The notes under the pieces: model-generated
Database searches by the model: none
The model's input: only the letters and a program-made list of their open reading frames with translations
What the model was told of the DNA's origin: nothing
Made by a program: the position numbers and the translations under genes
Part shown: positions 1 to 7,893 of the stretch, in pieces
Numbering within the stretch: position 1 is the first letter of the stretch
Layout of the letters: the number at the start of each line of letters is the position of its first letter
Source of the DNA: Clostridia bacterium
GTDB lineage: Bacteria > Bacillota_A > Clostridia > Oscillospirales > CAG-272
Reading direction: 5' to 3'
Length of the DNA: 14,292 nucleotides
NCBI GenBank assembly: GCA_017542695.1
Contig: JAFXWT010000326.1
Coordinates: 1 to 14,292, forward strand

Positions 1-2
1 GG

Positions 3-2054
3 GAAAACAGACCGAGCGGAAGTTATTTCCCGTGGCAATTCAAGGTGACGGATTACGCGGTATGTGAGTTTGAAACGCCTGCTCTGCTTCGCAAGTTCAT
101 TGCGGAGCTTCCGTGCGTCGGCACGGAGCTTGCGGCGAGAATCATCGCACTATATCCGAATGCGGATGAAGTTATCGAGAAGACGCCGCAAAAGCTGACC
201 ATCATCAAAGGAGTGACGCCGGAAAAAGCAAAGCAGATTCACGACGCCTTTGTAGAACAAAAAGAAAAGAAGAGCCTTTGCTGTTTTCTGCACCGATACG
301 GTGTTCGCCAGGAGGAAATCAGTCTGATCGCCGCGACCTACGGAAGCAACGCTGTAAAGATGATCAAGGCAAATCCATATCGGCTTTGCGACGATAAGTT
401 TTTGTCGTTCAAGTTGTGTGACAGGATAGGCAATGATCTCGGTTTCGACGCAGATGATGAGCGCAGACTGAAAACCGCGCTGAATTACGTTTTATCTGTT
501 CGTGCCGGATCAAAAGGTCACGTCTATCTGACGCAGGATAAGCTTGTTGAAGAGACGAATCTTTTCTTTCACGATAACGCGGCGATACAGTGCTCGTTTA
601 CAAAGGAAACTCTTGAAGTGCGACTGCACAATCTGACCGCAAACGGAGATATTGTATCTGAAGGCGGACGGTATTACTGCCCGGAACGTTATGAGAACGA
701 ACAGGACGTAGCGGACATCTTAAGACGCAGAGCGGAAAAGAAAAGCCCATACGCATCGATTCCTGATGATCTGCTGCAGGAATGTCTCACGGTTGCCGAA
801 GACGAAGTGGGGTATCATCTTGACGAGGTTCAGCGGAGCGCGGTATTTTCTGCGATCCGAAACACAACGTCAGTGATTACTGGCGGTCCCGGCTCCGGAA
901 AGACCACCTTGCTCAACACATATATCCGTACGCTCGAATACGCAGTAAAACGGCTCGGGCAGCATAAGCCGGATATATCGCTCGCTGCTCCTACCGGTAT
1001 GGCGTCAAAAAGAATGGCGTCGTCTACCGGAAGAGAAGCGCGGACGATCCACAAGCTATTTGATATTCGCTATGATACCTCCCGTGACAGAGAGGAAGCA
1101 AAGATCATTATGAGCGACGTGGTCGTGCTCGACGAGGTGTCTATGCTCGACATTGACATTATGGCTTGCATCCTTCGTTCACTCAACGACAGTACCGTGC
1201 TGATCCTTGTTGGAGACGTCGATCAGATCCCGTCGATCGGACCGGGAAATGTTCTTGCGGATATCATCGAATCAGGAGTTATTCCCGTTGCACGATTAGT
1301 GCATTCCTACCGCCACGGTTCGCGTAAAACGATTCTTATCAACTCCGCCAAGATCAACAGCGGAGATGAAGATCTTGTGACCAATCGCGCAGATTTCGTT
1401 ATGGTTAAAGTGCCCGATAAGCCAACAGACAAGGATTGCAGACGACTCAGAGCGGTAACCGAGAGAGTCTATAACGAAGAGTTTCTCACCGGAGGAAAAG
1501 ATCCGTACCACGTTCAGGTCATCTCACCTCTTCGCAGTAAGACCGAAGCATCAGTGGATGAGCTGAATGTATCTCTGCAAAGGATCGCCAATCCGGAGAT
1601 TTCCGAAGAAGATCAGTTGACGATCGGAAAAGTGATATTCCGTAAGGGCGACAGAGTGATGCAGGTATCGAATAATTACGACAAGGGCGTTTTTAACGGA
1701 GACACAGGTGTTATCTCACTTGTTTCAAAGGCAAAAAAGCGTCTACAGGTTGATTATCAGGGCTTGAAGGTGGAGTACGGCGAAAGTGAGTTTGAACAAC
1801 TCAAGCACGCGTTCGCTACAACGGTTCATAAGGCGCAGGGACAGGAGTTCCCGGTCGTTATAATGGTCGTCACGAACTTTCACGCCATGATGCTTTTGCG
1901 AAATCTCTTCTATACGGGAGTGACGCGTGCAAAGCAGAGGATCATCCTGATTGGAGACGAGGATGCAATTCGCTATGCGATTCGAAACACGAGAGGAACA
2001 AAGCGGCTATCCGCTTTATGTCAAAAACTGAAAAACGAAAGTGAAGGAGAATGA
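3..2054 (+). CDS. RecD2-like superfamily 1B DNA helicase (5' end outside window)
   Basis: The product should be an ATP-dependent 5'-3' DNA helicase of the RecD2/YrrC type, acting in repair or replication. A GTG at 45 could be a start, but the frame stays open to the left edge and the upstream residues (GSYFPWQFKVTDYAV) resemble the N-terminal small domain that precedes the helix-hairpin-helix region in RecD2, so the gene probably begins before the window. Numbering from 45: helix-hairpin-helix-like segments near residues 25-70 (LPCVGTELAARI, IKGVTPEKAKQI); Walker A GGPGSGKTT at 280-288; Walker B with D363-E364 (LDEVSMLD); motif III QIPSIGPGN near 394; a UvrD-like C-terminal part with FATTVHKAQGQEF near 590 and YTGVTRAKQRI near 625. 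The roughly 684 visible residues are a little short of typical RecD2, consistent with a missing N-terminus. No RecB or RecC partner is visible. The family is clear; the exact role in this element is inferred. Confidence 0.9.
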   Translation, partial: ENRPSGSYFPWQFKVTDYAVCEFETPALLRKFIAELPCVGTELAARIIALYPNADEVIEKTPQKLTIIKGVTPEKAKQIHDAFVEQKEKKSLCCFLHRYGVRQEEISLIAATYGSNAVKMIKANPYRLCDDKFLSFKLCDRIGNDLGFDADDERRLKTALNYVLSVRAGSKGHVYLTQDKLVEETNLFFHDNAAIQCSFTKETLEVRLHNLTANGDIVSEGGRYYCPERYENEQDVADILRRRAEKKSPYASIPDDLLQECLTVAEDEVGYHLDEVQRSAVFSAIRNTTSVITGGPGSGKTTLLNTYIRTLEYAVKRLGQHKPDISLAAPTGMASKRMASSTGREARTIHKLFDIRYDTSRDREEAKIIMSDVVVLDEVSMLDIDIMACILRSLNDSTVLILVGDVDQIPSIGPGNVLADIIESGVIPVARLVHSYRHGSRKTILINSAKINSGDEDLVTNRADFVMVKVPDKPTDKDCRRLRAVTERVYNEEFLTGGKDPYHVQVISPLRSKTEASVDELNVSLQRIANPEISEEDQLTIGKVIFRKGDRVMQVSNNYDKGVFNGDTGVISLVSKAKKRLQVDYQGLKVEYGESEFEQLKHAFATTVHKAQGQEFPVVIMVVTNFHAMMLLRNLFYTGVTRAKQRIILIGDEDAIRYAIRNTRGTKRLSALCQKLKNESEGE

Positions 2055-2056
2055 TT

Positions 2057-2410
2057 ATGAGTTCAGTTATTGATTACAGAAAGTGCCCACGATGCGGAGG
2101 AGTAATGTATTATGAATTTAACTGCAGAACAACCGAGGAATTCAGCGTCTGCCAAAGATGCGGCGTCTCATACGAATTGACAGAAAAAACATCGTATGGG
2201 CGGTGCATGATCTGGTATAAGCGCGGCGCAGGGCATTCGTTTAGTCTATCTGAGCCTGTGAATAAGAAAATCAAGAGATGGTATCGTGATCAGATGAAGA
2301 AAGACGACGTCGATCCCGACAAGAGTTATCTTATGGCATGGGATCCTGACGAAGAAGAAATCAAACTGGTTTACGGAACAGATCCGGGACTTTACGAAGA
2401 CGAATTCTGA
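2057..2410 (+). CDS. Small zinc-ribbon protein of unknown function
   Basis: This 117-aa protein is not recognised. It has a probable N-terminal zinc ribbon formed by C10-x2-C13 (CPRCGG) and C32-x2-C35 (CQRCG), followed by an aromatic, basic middle and an acidic C-terminus rich in Asp and Glu. The start at 2057 is chosen over the ATG at 2051 because AAGGAG at 2044-2049 lies 7 nt from 2057 but only 1 nt from 2051. Its ribosome binding site lies inside the end of the helicase gene, so the two are probably co-transcribed and translationally coupled. A strong hairpin terminator follows. A zinc-ribbon protein next to a helicase may bind nucleic acid or protein, but that is inference. Confidence 0.75.
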   Translation: MSSVIDYRKCPRCGGVMYYEFNCRTTEEFSVCQRCGVSYELTEKTSYGRCMIWYKRGAGHSFSLSEPVNKKIKRWYRDQMKKDDVDPDKSYLMAWDPDEEEIKLVYGTDPGLYEDEF

Positions 2411-2431
2411 TTATTTATCGGTCTGAAACAA

Positions 2432-2476
2432 GCGGGAGCGGAGACAATTACATCTCCACTCCCGTGTTCTTTTCTT
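2432..2476 (+). terminator. Rho-independent terminator after helicase/zinc-ribbon operon
   Basis: GGGAGCGGAGA at 2434-2444 pairs with TCTCCACTCCC at 2453-2463 with one internal C/A mismatch, plus a closing C-G pair. The loop is 8 nt. A T-rich tail (TTCTTTTCTT, 2467-2476) follows. The tail runs directly into the -35-like part of the downstream repeated promoter element. Confidence 0.8.
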
Positions 2477-2504
2477 GAAACGAGCATAAAAACGAACGTA
2501 GTAT
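2470..2504 (+). promoter_or_regulatory. Repeated promoter-like element, copy A (TTTTCTTGAAAC-N15-CGTA)
   Basis: TGAAAC at 2476-2481 and CGTA at 2497-2500 are exactly 15 nt apart. The conserved 12-mer TTTTCTTGAAAC starts at 2470. There are 35 nt between CGTA and the GTG start at 2536. It resembles ECF-sigma promoters, but can also be read as TTGAAA-N18-TAGTAT for a housekeeping sigma factor. It is nearly identical to copy D over more than 30 nt. Confidence 0.7.
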
Positions 2505-2535
2505 TTTTCCGAGAAAAAACTTCAAGGAGGAACAA

Positions 2536-2889
2536 GTGGAGGATTTAAAATATTACAAGGTCCGAGCAAAATGCGGTCACGTCGGCCGTGAAAAGTTTTG
2601 TTATATGGATTTTTACGTTCGCGGAAAAGGAAAACGTGAGGCAATGGATTTTGTTCTTGAAAAATGCCCCGGTGTGAAGCGACAACTTGGAAAAAGGGCA
2701 ATCGATGGAGTTTGGCGTGTAACAAGAGAAAAGTACATAGAGGGAAGGAAAATCAGTAAGGAAGACCCCTATTTCAAATGCCACGGTCATGATGATATGC
2801 TGAAAGCAAAAGCAGCCGGATACAAGCTAAGGACGTATCGATTGAAAAACAAAAGCAAGCCTTCAAAGCGCGAGGATTTGTTTTCTTGA
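2536..2889 (+). CDS. Conserved-looking small protein with KCGHVG motif, function unknown
   Basis: The protein has 117 aa, starts at GTG with an ideal AAGGAGG at 2524-2530 five nt upstream, and is driven by promoter-like copy A. It begins with a short beta-like segment (YYKVRAKCGHVG), then an aromatic stretch (CYMDFYVRGKGKREAMDFVLE), a middle with KCPGVKR, and a basic tail. The Cys and His residues (KCGH, FCYMD, KCPG, FKCHGH) could bind a metal, although they do not form a classical zinc finger. Small proteins with a similar N-terminus are known to me from Firmicutes as uncharacterised proteins; no function is known. The stop codon lies inside the next repeated promoter element. Confidence 0.7.
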   Translation: MEDLKYYKVRAKCGHVGREKFCYMDFYVRGKGKREAMDFVLEKCPGVKRQLGKRAIDGVWRVTREKYIEGRKISKEDPYFKCHGHDDMLKAKAAGYKLRTYRLKNKSKPSKREDLFS

Positions 2890-2915
2890 AACAGCTCTGA
2901 AATCTCCCGTAATAC
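2881..2915 (+). promoter_or_regulatory. Repeated promoter-like element, copy B
   Basis: TTTTCTTGAAAC at 2881-2892 includes TGAAAC at 2887-2892. CGTA is at 2908-2911 after exactly 15 nt, and 45 nt separate it from the start at 2957. The TGA stop of the upstream gene (2887-2889) is part of the TGAAAC box. This copy has no clear hairpin in front of it, unlike the other three. The alternative housekeeping reading is TTGAAA-N18-TAATAC. Confidence 0.65.
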
Positions 2916-2956
2916 ATAAGTAACCAAATTTAAAAATTATGAAGGAGAGATTTCAA

Positions 2957-5140
2957 ATGACAAACAAAGAAAAATGGAAACTGGCAATCAGCGAGTACAT
3001 CATGACAAGCAACGTGATGTCTGGGATCAGGGAAAAGGCAATCTATCCATACATAAAGCTTTCTTCCGTCGAAACAGATAGAGGAAATCGTATGAGATAC
3101 AGATGCCCGCACTGCTTCACCACGCAGACGTATCGGACGAAAGGATTGGAGGGCTGTAACGACAAATTCAACTGTAAGCATTGCGGCGCTGAGCTTTACA
3201 GGAAAATATCTGTTGTGAAGGACGGCGTCGGAATGCTGAGATTCAGCGGCGGGTATATGACTGAAAGCGAATTGGTCTATTTCACCGCAGCGGATATCAT
3301 GGATACTCGCGGGATCCTGTACGTCCACGTTCACGATGGAACAGTGGAGAACGATGTGGGCAGAAAGATCAACAAAACGTACTGTGAAGTGCGCGGCTTC
3401 GGATTCATTTATCCTGACGGTAGGTTTTATTACCGATTCGGCGACTACACGACCTGCAGCGTCGGCACATTACAGGTAAACTGGACGAAGTTTTACTACA
3501 CGGACGATGCTCTGGAGCTTCTTTCCGGATGGCGAAGGGATAAGATAACTGTGGATTACGGAAATGCGCTTTATCAGATTAAGCACATTGAGGATATGCT
3601 AAGGTATTCATCGTCTCCGGTCAATTCGTACGGCGCCAAAAAAGCAAAGCAAATTATGGAATCGGACCCGGTTTGTGATATTAGTGAACTGCCTCAAGCG
3701 AAACCCAACGGCATTATAACGAACTTTGTTTCTTATGACGAAATTAAAGGGATTTCTGATTACAATGGCTTTTGCACTGAATGCGGGAGTAAATTCAGAT
3801 TTCAATTGCATGGTCGACTGATACAAAATTACGGAGAATGCCCGGAGTGTAAGAAACGAAAAAAGCTGTACCATGACGGGAGTTATTATTCTAATGAATC
3901 GCTTTATATCAATATGACTGACCGTGGAGATTTAGTTGTACGCCTTTGCAGAGACGATCTTACCGTTGGAAAGAACACGTTTGAACCTCGGAGAAGAGAA
4001 ACGGAACGGGTCTATATTCGCACTGCTTCGGATGACATTTTATGGGACAGATTATACGAATGCGACGGTTCGCTTCGGTATAAGAAGACAAACGAGCTCC
4101 CTCACAATGATATCAACAAGAGTAACATTTTCTTTTCCAATGCGGCTGCCGAGTTCTTGAAGTATTCAGGGGCGAAAGAGTATGCAGACAAATTAGGCAA
4201 GGAGAACGTCAGTGTTTCAGCGTTTATTGAGTATATAGCCGTATGGCTCAAGCATCCGTTCGTAGAGAGAATTCTGAAGCTCGGTTGGGATGATCTTTTA
4301 AGAGACATTGTAAACGAGGCTCTTCTCGGAAGAGAGATTGATTTCAATGAGGATGGAAAGGGTATCAACGACGTCCTGATGCTAAACAAACCGCTTGCAA
4401 AGTATTATTCGGATCTGTATCACGAACAGACAAAGTTCCGTCTTAACGAGCTTCGAAAATTTTTGAAGATCGATCCGAATGTGGATCCGAAGGATATCGC
4501 TTGGTGCTATGCTGAGAAGCTGCACGTTTCCAATATCGAAGAGATCATTGGGATTCTTGGAATAAGCGTTCATCAGGTTTGTGAATATCTCGAAAGAGTC
4601 CGTATCAGTCAGTGCTTTGCACCATATCCCGCCTCGACCGAGTGGCGTGATTATCTGAAAGCATGTCAGACGATCGACGCGGATCTATCAGATAAGACCG
4701 TAAGATATCCGTCCAGTCTTAAGCGAGAACACGACCGTGCTGTTGCAAAGCAGAAGATCATTCTTGATGCAAAAAAGGATGAGGAATTCCGAAGCATCTG
4801 CAGCGAGTATGAAGAAAAGTACAAGTATGAGGACGACGATTATATGATTATCGCGCCGTCTTCCATGCAGGATCTGTTTGAAGAAGGGCGTAAGCTCAAC
4901 CACTGCGTCGGATCATATGCTGACAGGATCATTGCCGGAAGAAGCTGTATCTGTTTCATTCGCAGAAAAAAGGATCCTACTGCTCCATTCTTTACAATGG
5001 AGATCTACTCAGATCAGGAACGCGTGTCACAGATCCACGGTCTGTCAAACTGCAACGTCGACCACTACCGTGATGGTGGACTCACAGCCTTCTTGAAAGC
5101 CTGGGCAAAAAAGAAGAAGTTGTCATTGCCGGCGGCATAA
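2957..5140 (+). CDS. PcfJ-domain protein with two N-terminal zinc ribbons
   Basis: The 727-aa protein belongs to the PcfJ-like family, named after a gene of the Enterococcus conjugative plasmid pCF10 and common in Firmicutes mobile elements; its biochemical role is not established. The start at 2957 is preferred over the ATG at 2939 because AAGGAGAG at 2942-2949 sits 7 nt before it. Visible parts are a four-Cys ribbon (C50-x2-C53 and C73-x2-C76), a second one (C273-x2-C276 and C295-x2-C298), a long mixed middle, and a C-terminal PcfJ region of about residues 630-725 with the signature EEGRKLNHCVGSY (H649, C650), then FIRRKKDPTAPFFTMEI and a QIHGLSNCNV segment. Zinc ribbons suggest nucleic-acid contact. 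It has its own promoter-like element and terminator, so it is probably monocistronic. No relaxase or coupling protein is visible nearby. Confidence 0.85.
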   Translation: MTNKEKWKLAISEYIMTSNVMSGIREKAIYPYIKLSSVETDRGNRMRYRCPHCFTTQTYRTKGLEGCNDKFNCKHCGAELYRKISVVKDGVGMLRFSGGYMTESELVYFTAADIMDTRGILYVHVHDGTVENDVGRKINKTYCEVRGFGFIYPDGRFYYRFGDYTTCSVGTLQVNWTKFYYTDDALELLSGWRRDKITVDYGNALYQIKHIEDMLRYSSSPVNSYGAKKAKQIMESDPVCDISELPQAKPNGIITNFVSYDEIKGISDYNGFCTECGSKFRFQLHGRLIQNYGECPECKKRKKLYHDGSYYSNESLYINMTDRGDLVVRLCRDDLTVGKNTFEPRRRETERVYIRTASDDILWDRLYECDGSLRYKKTNELPHNDINKSNIFFSNAAAEFLKYSGAKEYADKLGKENVSVSAFIEYIAVWLKHPFVERILKLGWDDLLRDIVNEALLGREIDFNEDGKGINDVLMLNKPLAKYYSDLYHEQTKFRLNELRKFLKIDPNVDPKDIAWCYAEKLHVSNIEEIIGILGISVHQVCEYLERVRISQCFAPYPASTEWRDYLKACQTIDADLSDKTVRYPSSLKREHDRAVAKQKIILDAKKDEEFRSICSEYEEKYKYEDDDYMIIAPSSMQDLFEEGRKLNHCVGSYADRIIAGRSCICFIRRKKDPTAPFFTMEIYSDQERVSQIHGLSNCNVDHYRDGGLTAFLKAWAKKKKLSLPAA

Positions 5141-5143
5141 GAT

Positions 5144-5180
5144 GAGGGCGATCTTTCGGGATCGCCTTTGTTGTTTTCTT
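5144..5180 (+). terminator. Rho-independent terminator after PcfJ-like gene
   Basis: GGCGATC at 5147-5153 pairs perfectly with GATCGCC at 5160-5166 around a 6-nt TTTCGG loop, extended by A-T and G-T pairs at the base. The T-rich tail TTTGTTGTTTTCTT follows. The tail overlaps the next repeated promoter element. Confidence 0.85.
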
Positions 5181-5208
5181 GAAACGGCGATAAAATGTCC
5201 CGTATAAA
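5174..5208 (+). promoter_or_regulatory. Repeated promoter-like element, copy C
   Basis: TTTTCTTGAAAC at 5174-5185, with TGAAAC at 5180-5185, then 15 nt to CGTA at 5201-5204. There are 45 nt to the ATG at 5250. The housekeeping reading is TTGAAA-N18-TATAAA. It drives the RecJ-like gene and probably the 6956 gene behind it. Confidence 0.7.
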
Positions 5209-5249
5209 TGAAATAACAAACTTTGATATTATAGGAAGGAGTCTTTTAA

Positions 5250-6932
5250 ATGGAATGGAAACAAAGCAAATTACCGGAGGAATACAAGTCTTTTTTGGAA
5301 AACGGGTACAGCAGCTTTGAAGCGGCGGCGTTATGTAAGGCGAAAATCAAAACTGTTGAGGAAGCAAATGACCATCTTTTCGGAGATGATATCATAAGCC
5401 CTCGGAAAATACGAAACATAGTGTCGGCTACTGAAATCATCTGGAACGCTGTTTGCTCCGGCGTCAAGATCTGCGTATTCGGAGACTATGACGCTGACGG
5501 GATCACCTCATCCGCGATCATGTTTCTGGCGTTGAAAAAGCTCGGCGCAAACGTGGTTGTCAGATTGCCTGACAGGATTGAAGAAGGATACGGGATCAGT
5601 CTGAAAGCGATCAAAGAGCAAATTGAACTCGGCGTTGAACTCTTTATCACCGTGGATAACGGCGTCAGAGCAATCGAAGAGGCGAAGTACATCAAGGAAC
5701 AGGGAAAGAAGCTCGTCGTTCTCGACCACCATGAGGCCGGAGAGCTTTTGCCCGATGCGGACGCGTTGATTGACCTGCATGTTCCCGGCGAGACGTATCC
5801 TTACACTGAACTCACCGGTTCCGGTCTTGCGTGGAAGGTCGCACATTATCTGTTAGAGATGATGAACGAGCACGACTTTGCGATGTCGCTCGCTGATCTT
5901 GCAGCCTTCGGTACGATCGGAGACGTTGCGCCTCTTACGGGTGAAAACCGTGTTATCGTCAAAAGGGCGATTGCACGGATGAAGAGTCCCGGCTATGACC
6001 GGCTGGGAGTCAAGGAGATCATGCCCGATATCGGAAGCGTTACGGCAGAAGATATCGCTTTTCGACTTGCTCCCTGTCTGAACGCACCCGGAAGGCTGAA
6101 TTCACACGGCGCGTCTCTGCCACTGGTTATGCTTCTCGAAAGCAATGAGCAGACGGCAAAGGCACTCGCAAGCGAGATTGTCGCCGTGAACGAACAGCGG
6201 AAGGAATTGCAGGCGGAGTGCTACAAAGCGATAAAAGGCACCGTAGAGGAGCGAATTGCCGCAGGCGATAAAGTCCTCGTCATCAAAGCGGAAACGGCTA
6301 AAACCGGCATTGTGGGACTTTTGGCGGGCAATCTGAAAGAGGAGTACGGAAGGCCGGCGCTTGTGTTTGCTCCAAAGACGGATGCTGACGGCGTACTTCA
6401 TTGGGTCGGAAGTGCAAGATCGATCGAGGCGTTTCATATACTGAATGCGATCGCATCCTGTTCAGATCTGCTTGAACGCTTTGGAGGCCATAAGCTTGCG
6501 GCAGGACTTACAATCTCGGCGGACGATAACTCCTTTGAAGAGTTCAGAAGGCGCATGAACGATTGCGCAAGTTCTCTTACCGAAGATGACCTGAAGCCTG
6601 TTAGCGAATGGGACCTTGAACTCGATGAGTCGGAAATCACTGATGATCTCTACGCTCAGATCGAAGCTCTTGAACCGTTTGGCTCAGAGGTTCCGCGACC
6701 TGTCGTAAAGATTCGCGTTAAACTCTCCGAAGAGTCGCACCGTTTTATGGGCGATCACGATCAGCACGTCAAGTTGTTTGCAAAGGATTTCTCGCTTGTG
6801 GGGTTTAATCTTGCTCAGAGGTTTATTGAACTTGGTCTGCCGCAGGAATTTACCGCATACGGCTATCTCAAATCCAACTGCTACAGAGGAAAGATCACCA
6901 AAGAGTTATCCCTTCTGGATCTCTGCGCGTGA
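5250..6932 (+). CDS. recJ: RecJ-like single-stranded-DNA-specific 5'-3' exonuclease
   Basis: The 560-aa product is a DHH-superfamily exonuclease expected to degrade single-stranded DNA 5' to 3' with Mn/Mg in recombination and repair. The ATG at 5250 has AGGAAGGAG upstream. Motifs in order: GDYDADG with D79, D81 and D83; VDNG with D136; LDHHE with D159-H160-H161; IGDVAP with D225; LNAPGRL near 280; then a DHHA1 domain with a KTGIVGLLAG segment and the GGH motif at 412-414 (FGGHKLAAGL), and a C-terminal OB-like part with LEPFGSEVPRP. All metal-binding motifs look intact, so it should be active. At 560 aa it is about the length of short RecJ proteins and lacks the extra C-terminal domain of B. 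subtilis RecJ. It is probably an element-borne copy beside the chromosomal gene, an inference from context. Confidence 0.92.
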   Translation: MEWKQSKLPEEYKSFLENGYSSFEAAALCKAKIKTVEEANDHLFGDDIISPRKIRNIVSATEIIWNAVCSGVKICVFGDYDADGITSSAIMFLALKKLGANVVVRLPDRIEEGYGISLKAIKEQIELGVELFITVDNGVRAIEEAKYIKEQGKKLVVLDHHEAGELLPDADALIDLHVPGETYPYTELTGSGLAWKVAHYLLEMMNEHDFAMSLADLAAFGTIGDVAPLTGENRVIVKRAIARMKSPGYDRLGVKEIMPDIGSVTAEDIAFRLAPCLNAPGRLNSHGASLPLVMLLESNEQTAKALASEIVAVNEQRKELQAECYKAIKGTVEERIAAGDKVLVIKAETAKTGIVGLLAGNLKEEYGRPALVFAPKTDADGVLHWVGSARSIEAFHILNAIASCSDLLERFGGHKLAAGLTISADDNSFEEFRRRMNDCASSLTEDDLKPVSEWDLELDESEITDDLYAQIEALEPFGSEVPRPVVKIRVKLSEESHRFMGDHDQHVKLFAKDFSLVGFNLAQRFIELGLPQEFTAYGYLKSNCYRGKITKELSLLDLCA

Positions 6933-6955
6933 TAACGAAAGTGAGGTGAGACTGC

Positions 6956-7843
6956 GTGGCCGGTAAGACAAACACAAGACAGATTTGCGTGTTCAAGACC
7001 AAAAAAGCGTTGCTGGAGTTTATGGACGATACCCGTTGGGAAAAGGACGCGATGGCATGGCCGCACAGTCCTATGTCCCGCATCAGGATCAACGCGAAGG
7101 ATTACAGCGAAGGTACTGGCGATCTTGCCACTGACGCATTTTACAACTTATCCCCGGATGAGTTCCAGCGTCTCGCAAGCGTGATCACAAAAGCCAAAAC
7201 CGCCACGATCAGCGACTACAACAGATGCGTCAAGCATCTGGAGCGATTGCAGAAGCTGAAAGGCGGCGGCAAGTCAAGCGGACAGTCAAACGGAATGAAT
7301 AAGGTTATGGAGCTTGCCAAGCAGTTTGCGGGCAGTCGTAACGAGATATTCAGTGAGGCAGGACAAAAGATGATCGAAGCTTTGAACGAGGTTTCCTCCC
7401 CTGCTGATATTCCGAGCGGTTCCATTGACGCCGCAATCGCAGAAGCGACTGCGGAGCTTGAAGAGGTCAAAAGCGCGAGAGAACTCTTTTCGGACGTGAA
7501 GATCCTCAATTACGAGAAGTACATCAATCCGGAAAACGAGGAGGAACGGCGTATCACCATGCTCAAAGTTGTTTATCATCCCAAAATGAACTACCCTTAC
7601 GCTTTCACCGTTGCAAACGGCTGGGGCGTTCCGCTTATCACTAAGCAGAAGGGCGTAATGATCAAAGAGGGAAGCACACGATTCGTGGATACGGTAAACA
7701 TTTTGATCGACGAGAAGAGTCTGTTTCCGATGATCGAACGTGTCAAAACGTTCCTGCAGGCAATGGCAGTACACGGGCTTGCAAACTATTTTGAGTCCAT
7801 CAACAACCCGATTCTGTTCTACAACCTGACCGAAGAGGACTGA
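6956..7843 (+). CDS. Unknown protein in the RecJ transcription unit
   Basis: I do not recognise this 295-aa protein. It starts at GTG with AGGTGAG at 6944-6950 five nt upstream, 23 nt after the RecJ stop, so the two are very likely co-transcribed. The sequence shows an N-terminal mixed region (RQICVFKTKKALLEFMDD), a Gly/Ser/Lys-rich linker near residues 101-112 (KGGGKSSGQSNG), a helical and probably coiled-coil stretch near 150-180 with many Ala and Glu, and a C-terminal domain with beta-like segments (RRITMLKVVYHPKMNYPYAF). No signal peptide, membrane segment or Cys cluster is seen, so it is probably cytoplasmic. Its position suggests an accessory role in the same DNA-processing pathway, for example as a DNA-binding or RecJ partner protein, but this is only inference. 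A hairpin terminator follows. Confidence 0.75.
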   Translation: MAGKTNTRQICVFKTKKALLEFMDDTRWEKDAMAWPHSPMSRIRINAKDYSEGTGDLATDAFYNLSPDEFQRLASVITKAKTATISDYNRCVKHLERLQKLKGGGKSSGQSNGMNKVMELAKQFAGSRNEIFSEAGQKMIEALNEVSSPADIPSGSIDAAIAEATAELEEVKSARELFSDVKILNYEKYINPENEEERRITMLKVVYHPKMNYPYAFTVANGWGVPLITKQKGVMIKEGSTRFVDTVNILIDEKSLFPMIERVKTFLQAMAVHGLANYFESINNPILFYNLTEED

Positions 7844-7849
7844 AAACGA

Positions 7850-7893
7850 AGCCGGACTGACGTCAAAAGCATCGGTTCGGCTGTTCTTTTCTT
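7850..7893 (+). terminator. Rho-independent terminator after RecJ/unknown operon
   Basis: AGCCGGACTGA at 7850-7860 pairs with TCGGTTCGGCT at 7872-7882 (two G-T pairs) around an 11-nt loop. The T-rich tail GTTCTTTTCTT at 7883-7893 follows and merges into the next repeated promoter element. Confidence 0.75.

Noticed and set aside
2850..2886. Terminator hairpin ahead of promoter-like copy B
   Set aside because: Only a weak CCT/AGG pairing inside the end of the 2536 gene was found; not enough for a terminator.
7286..7774. 162-codon open frame on the - strand
   Set aside because: It is antisense to the 6956 gene, which has a good ribosome binding site and operon spacing. No family is recognisable on the reverse strand.
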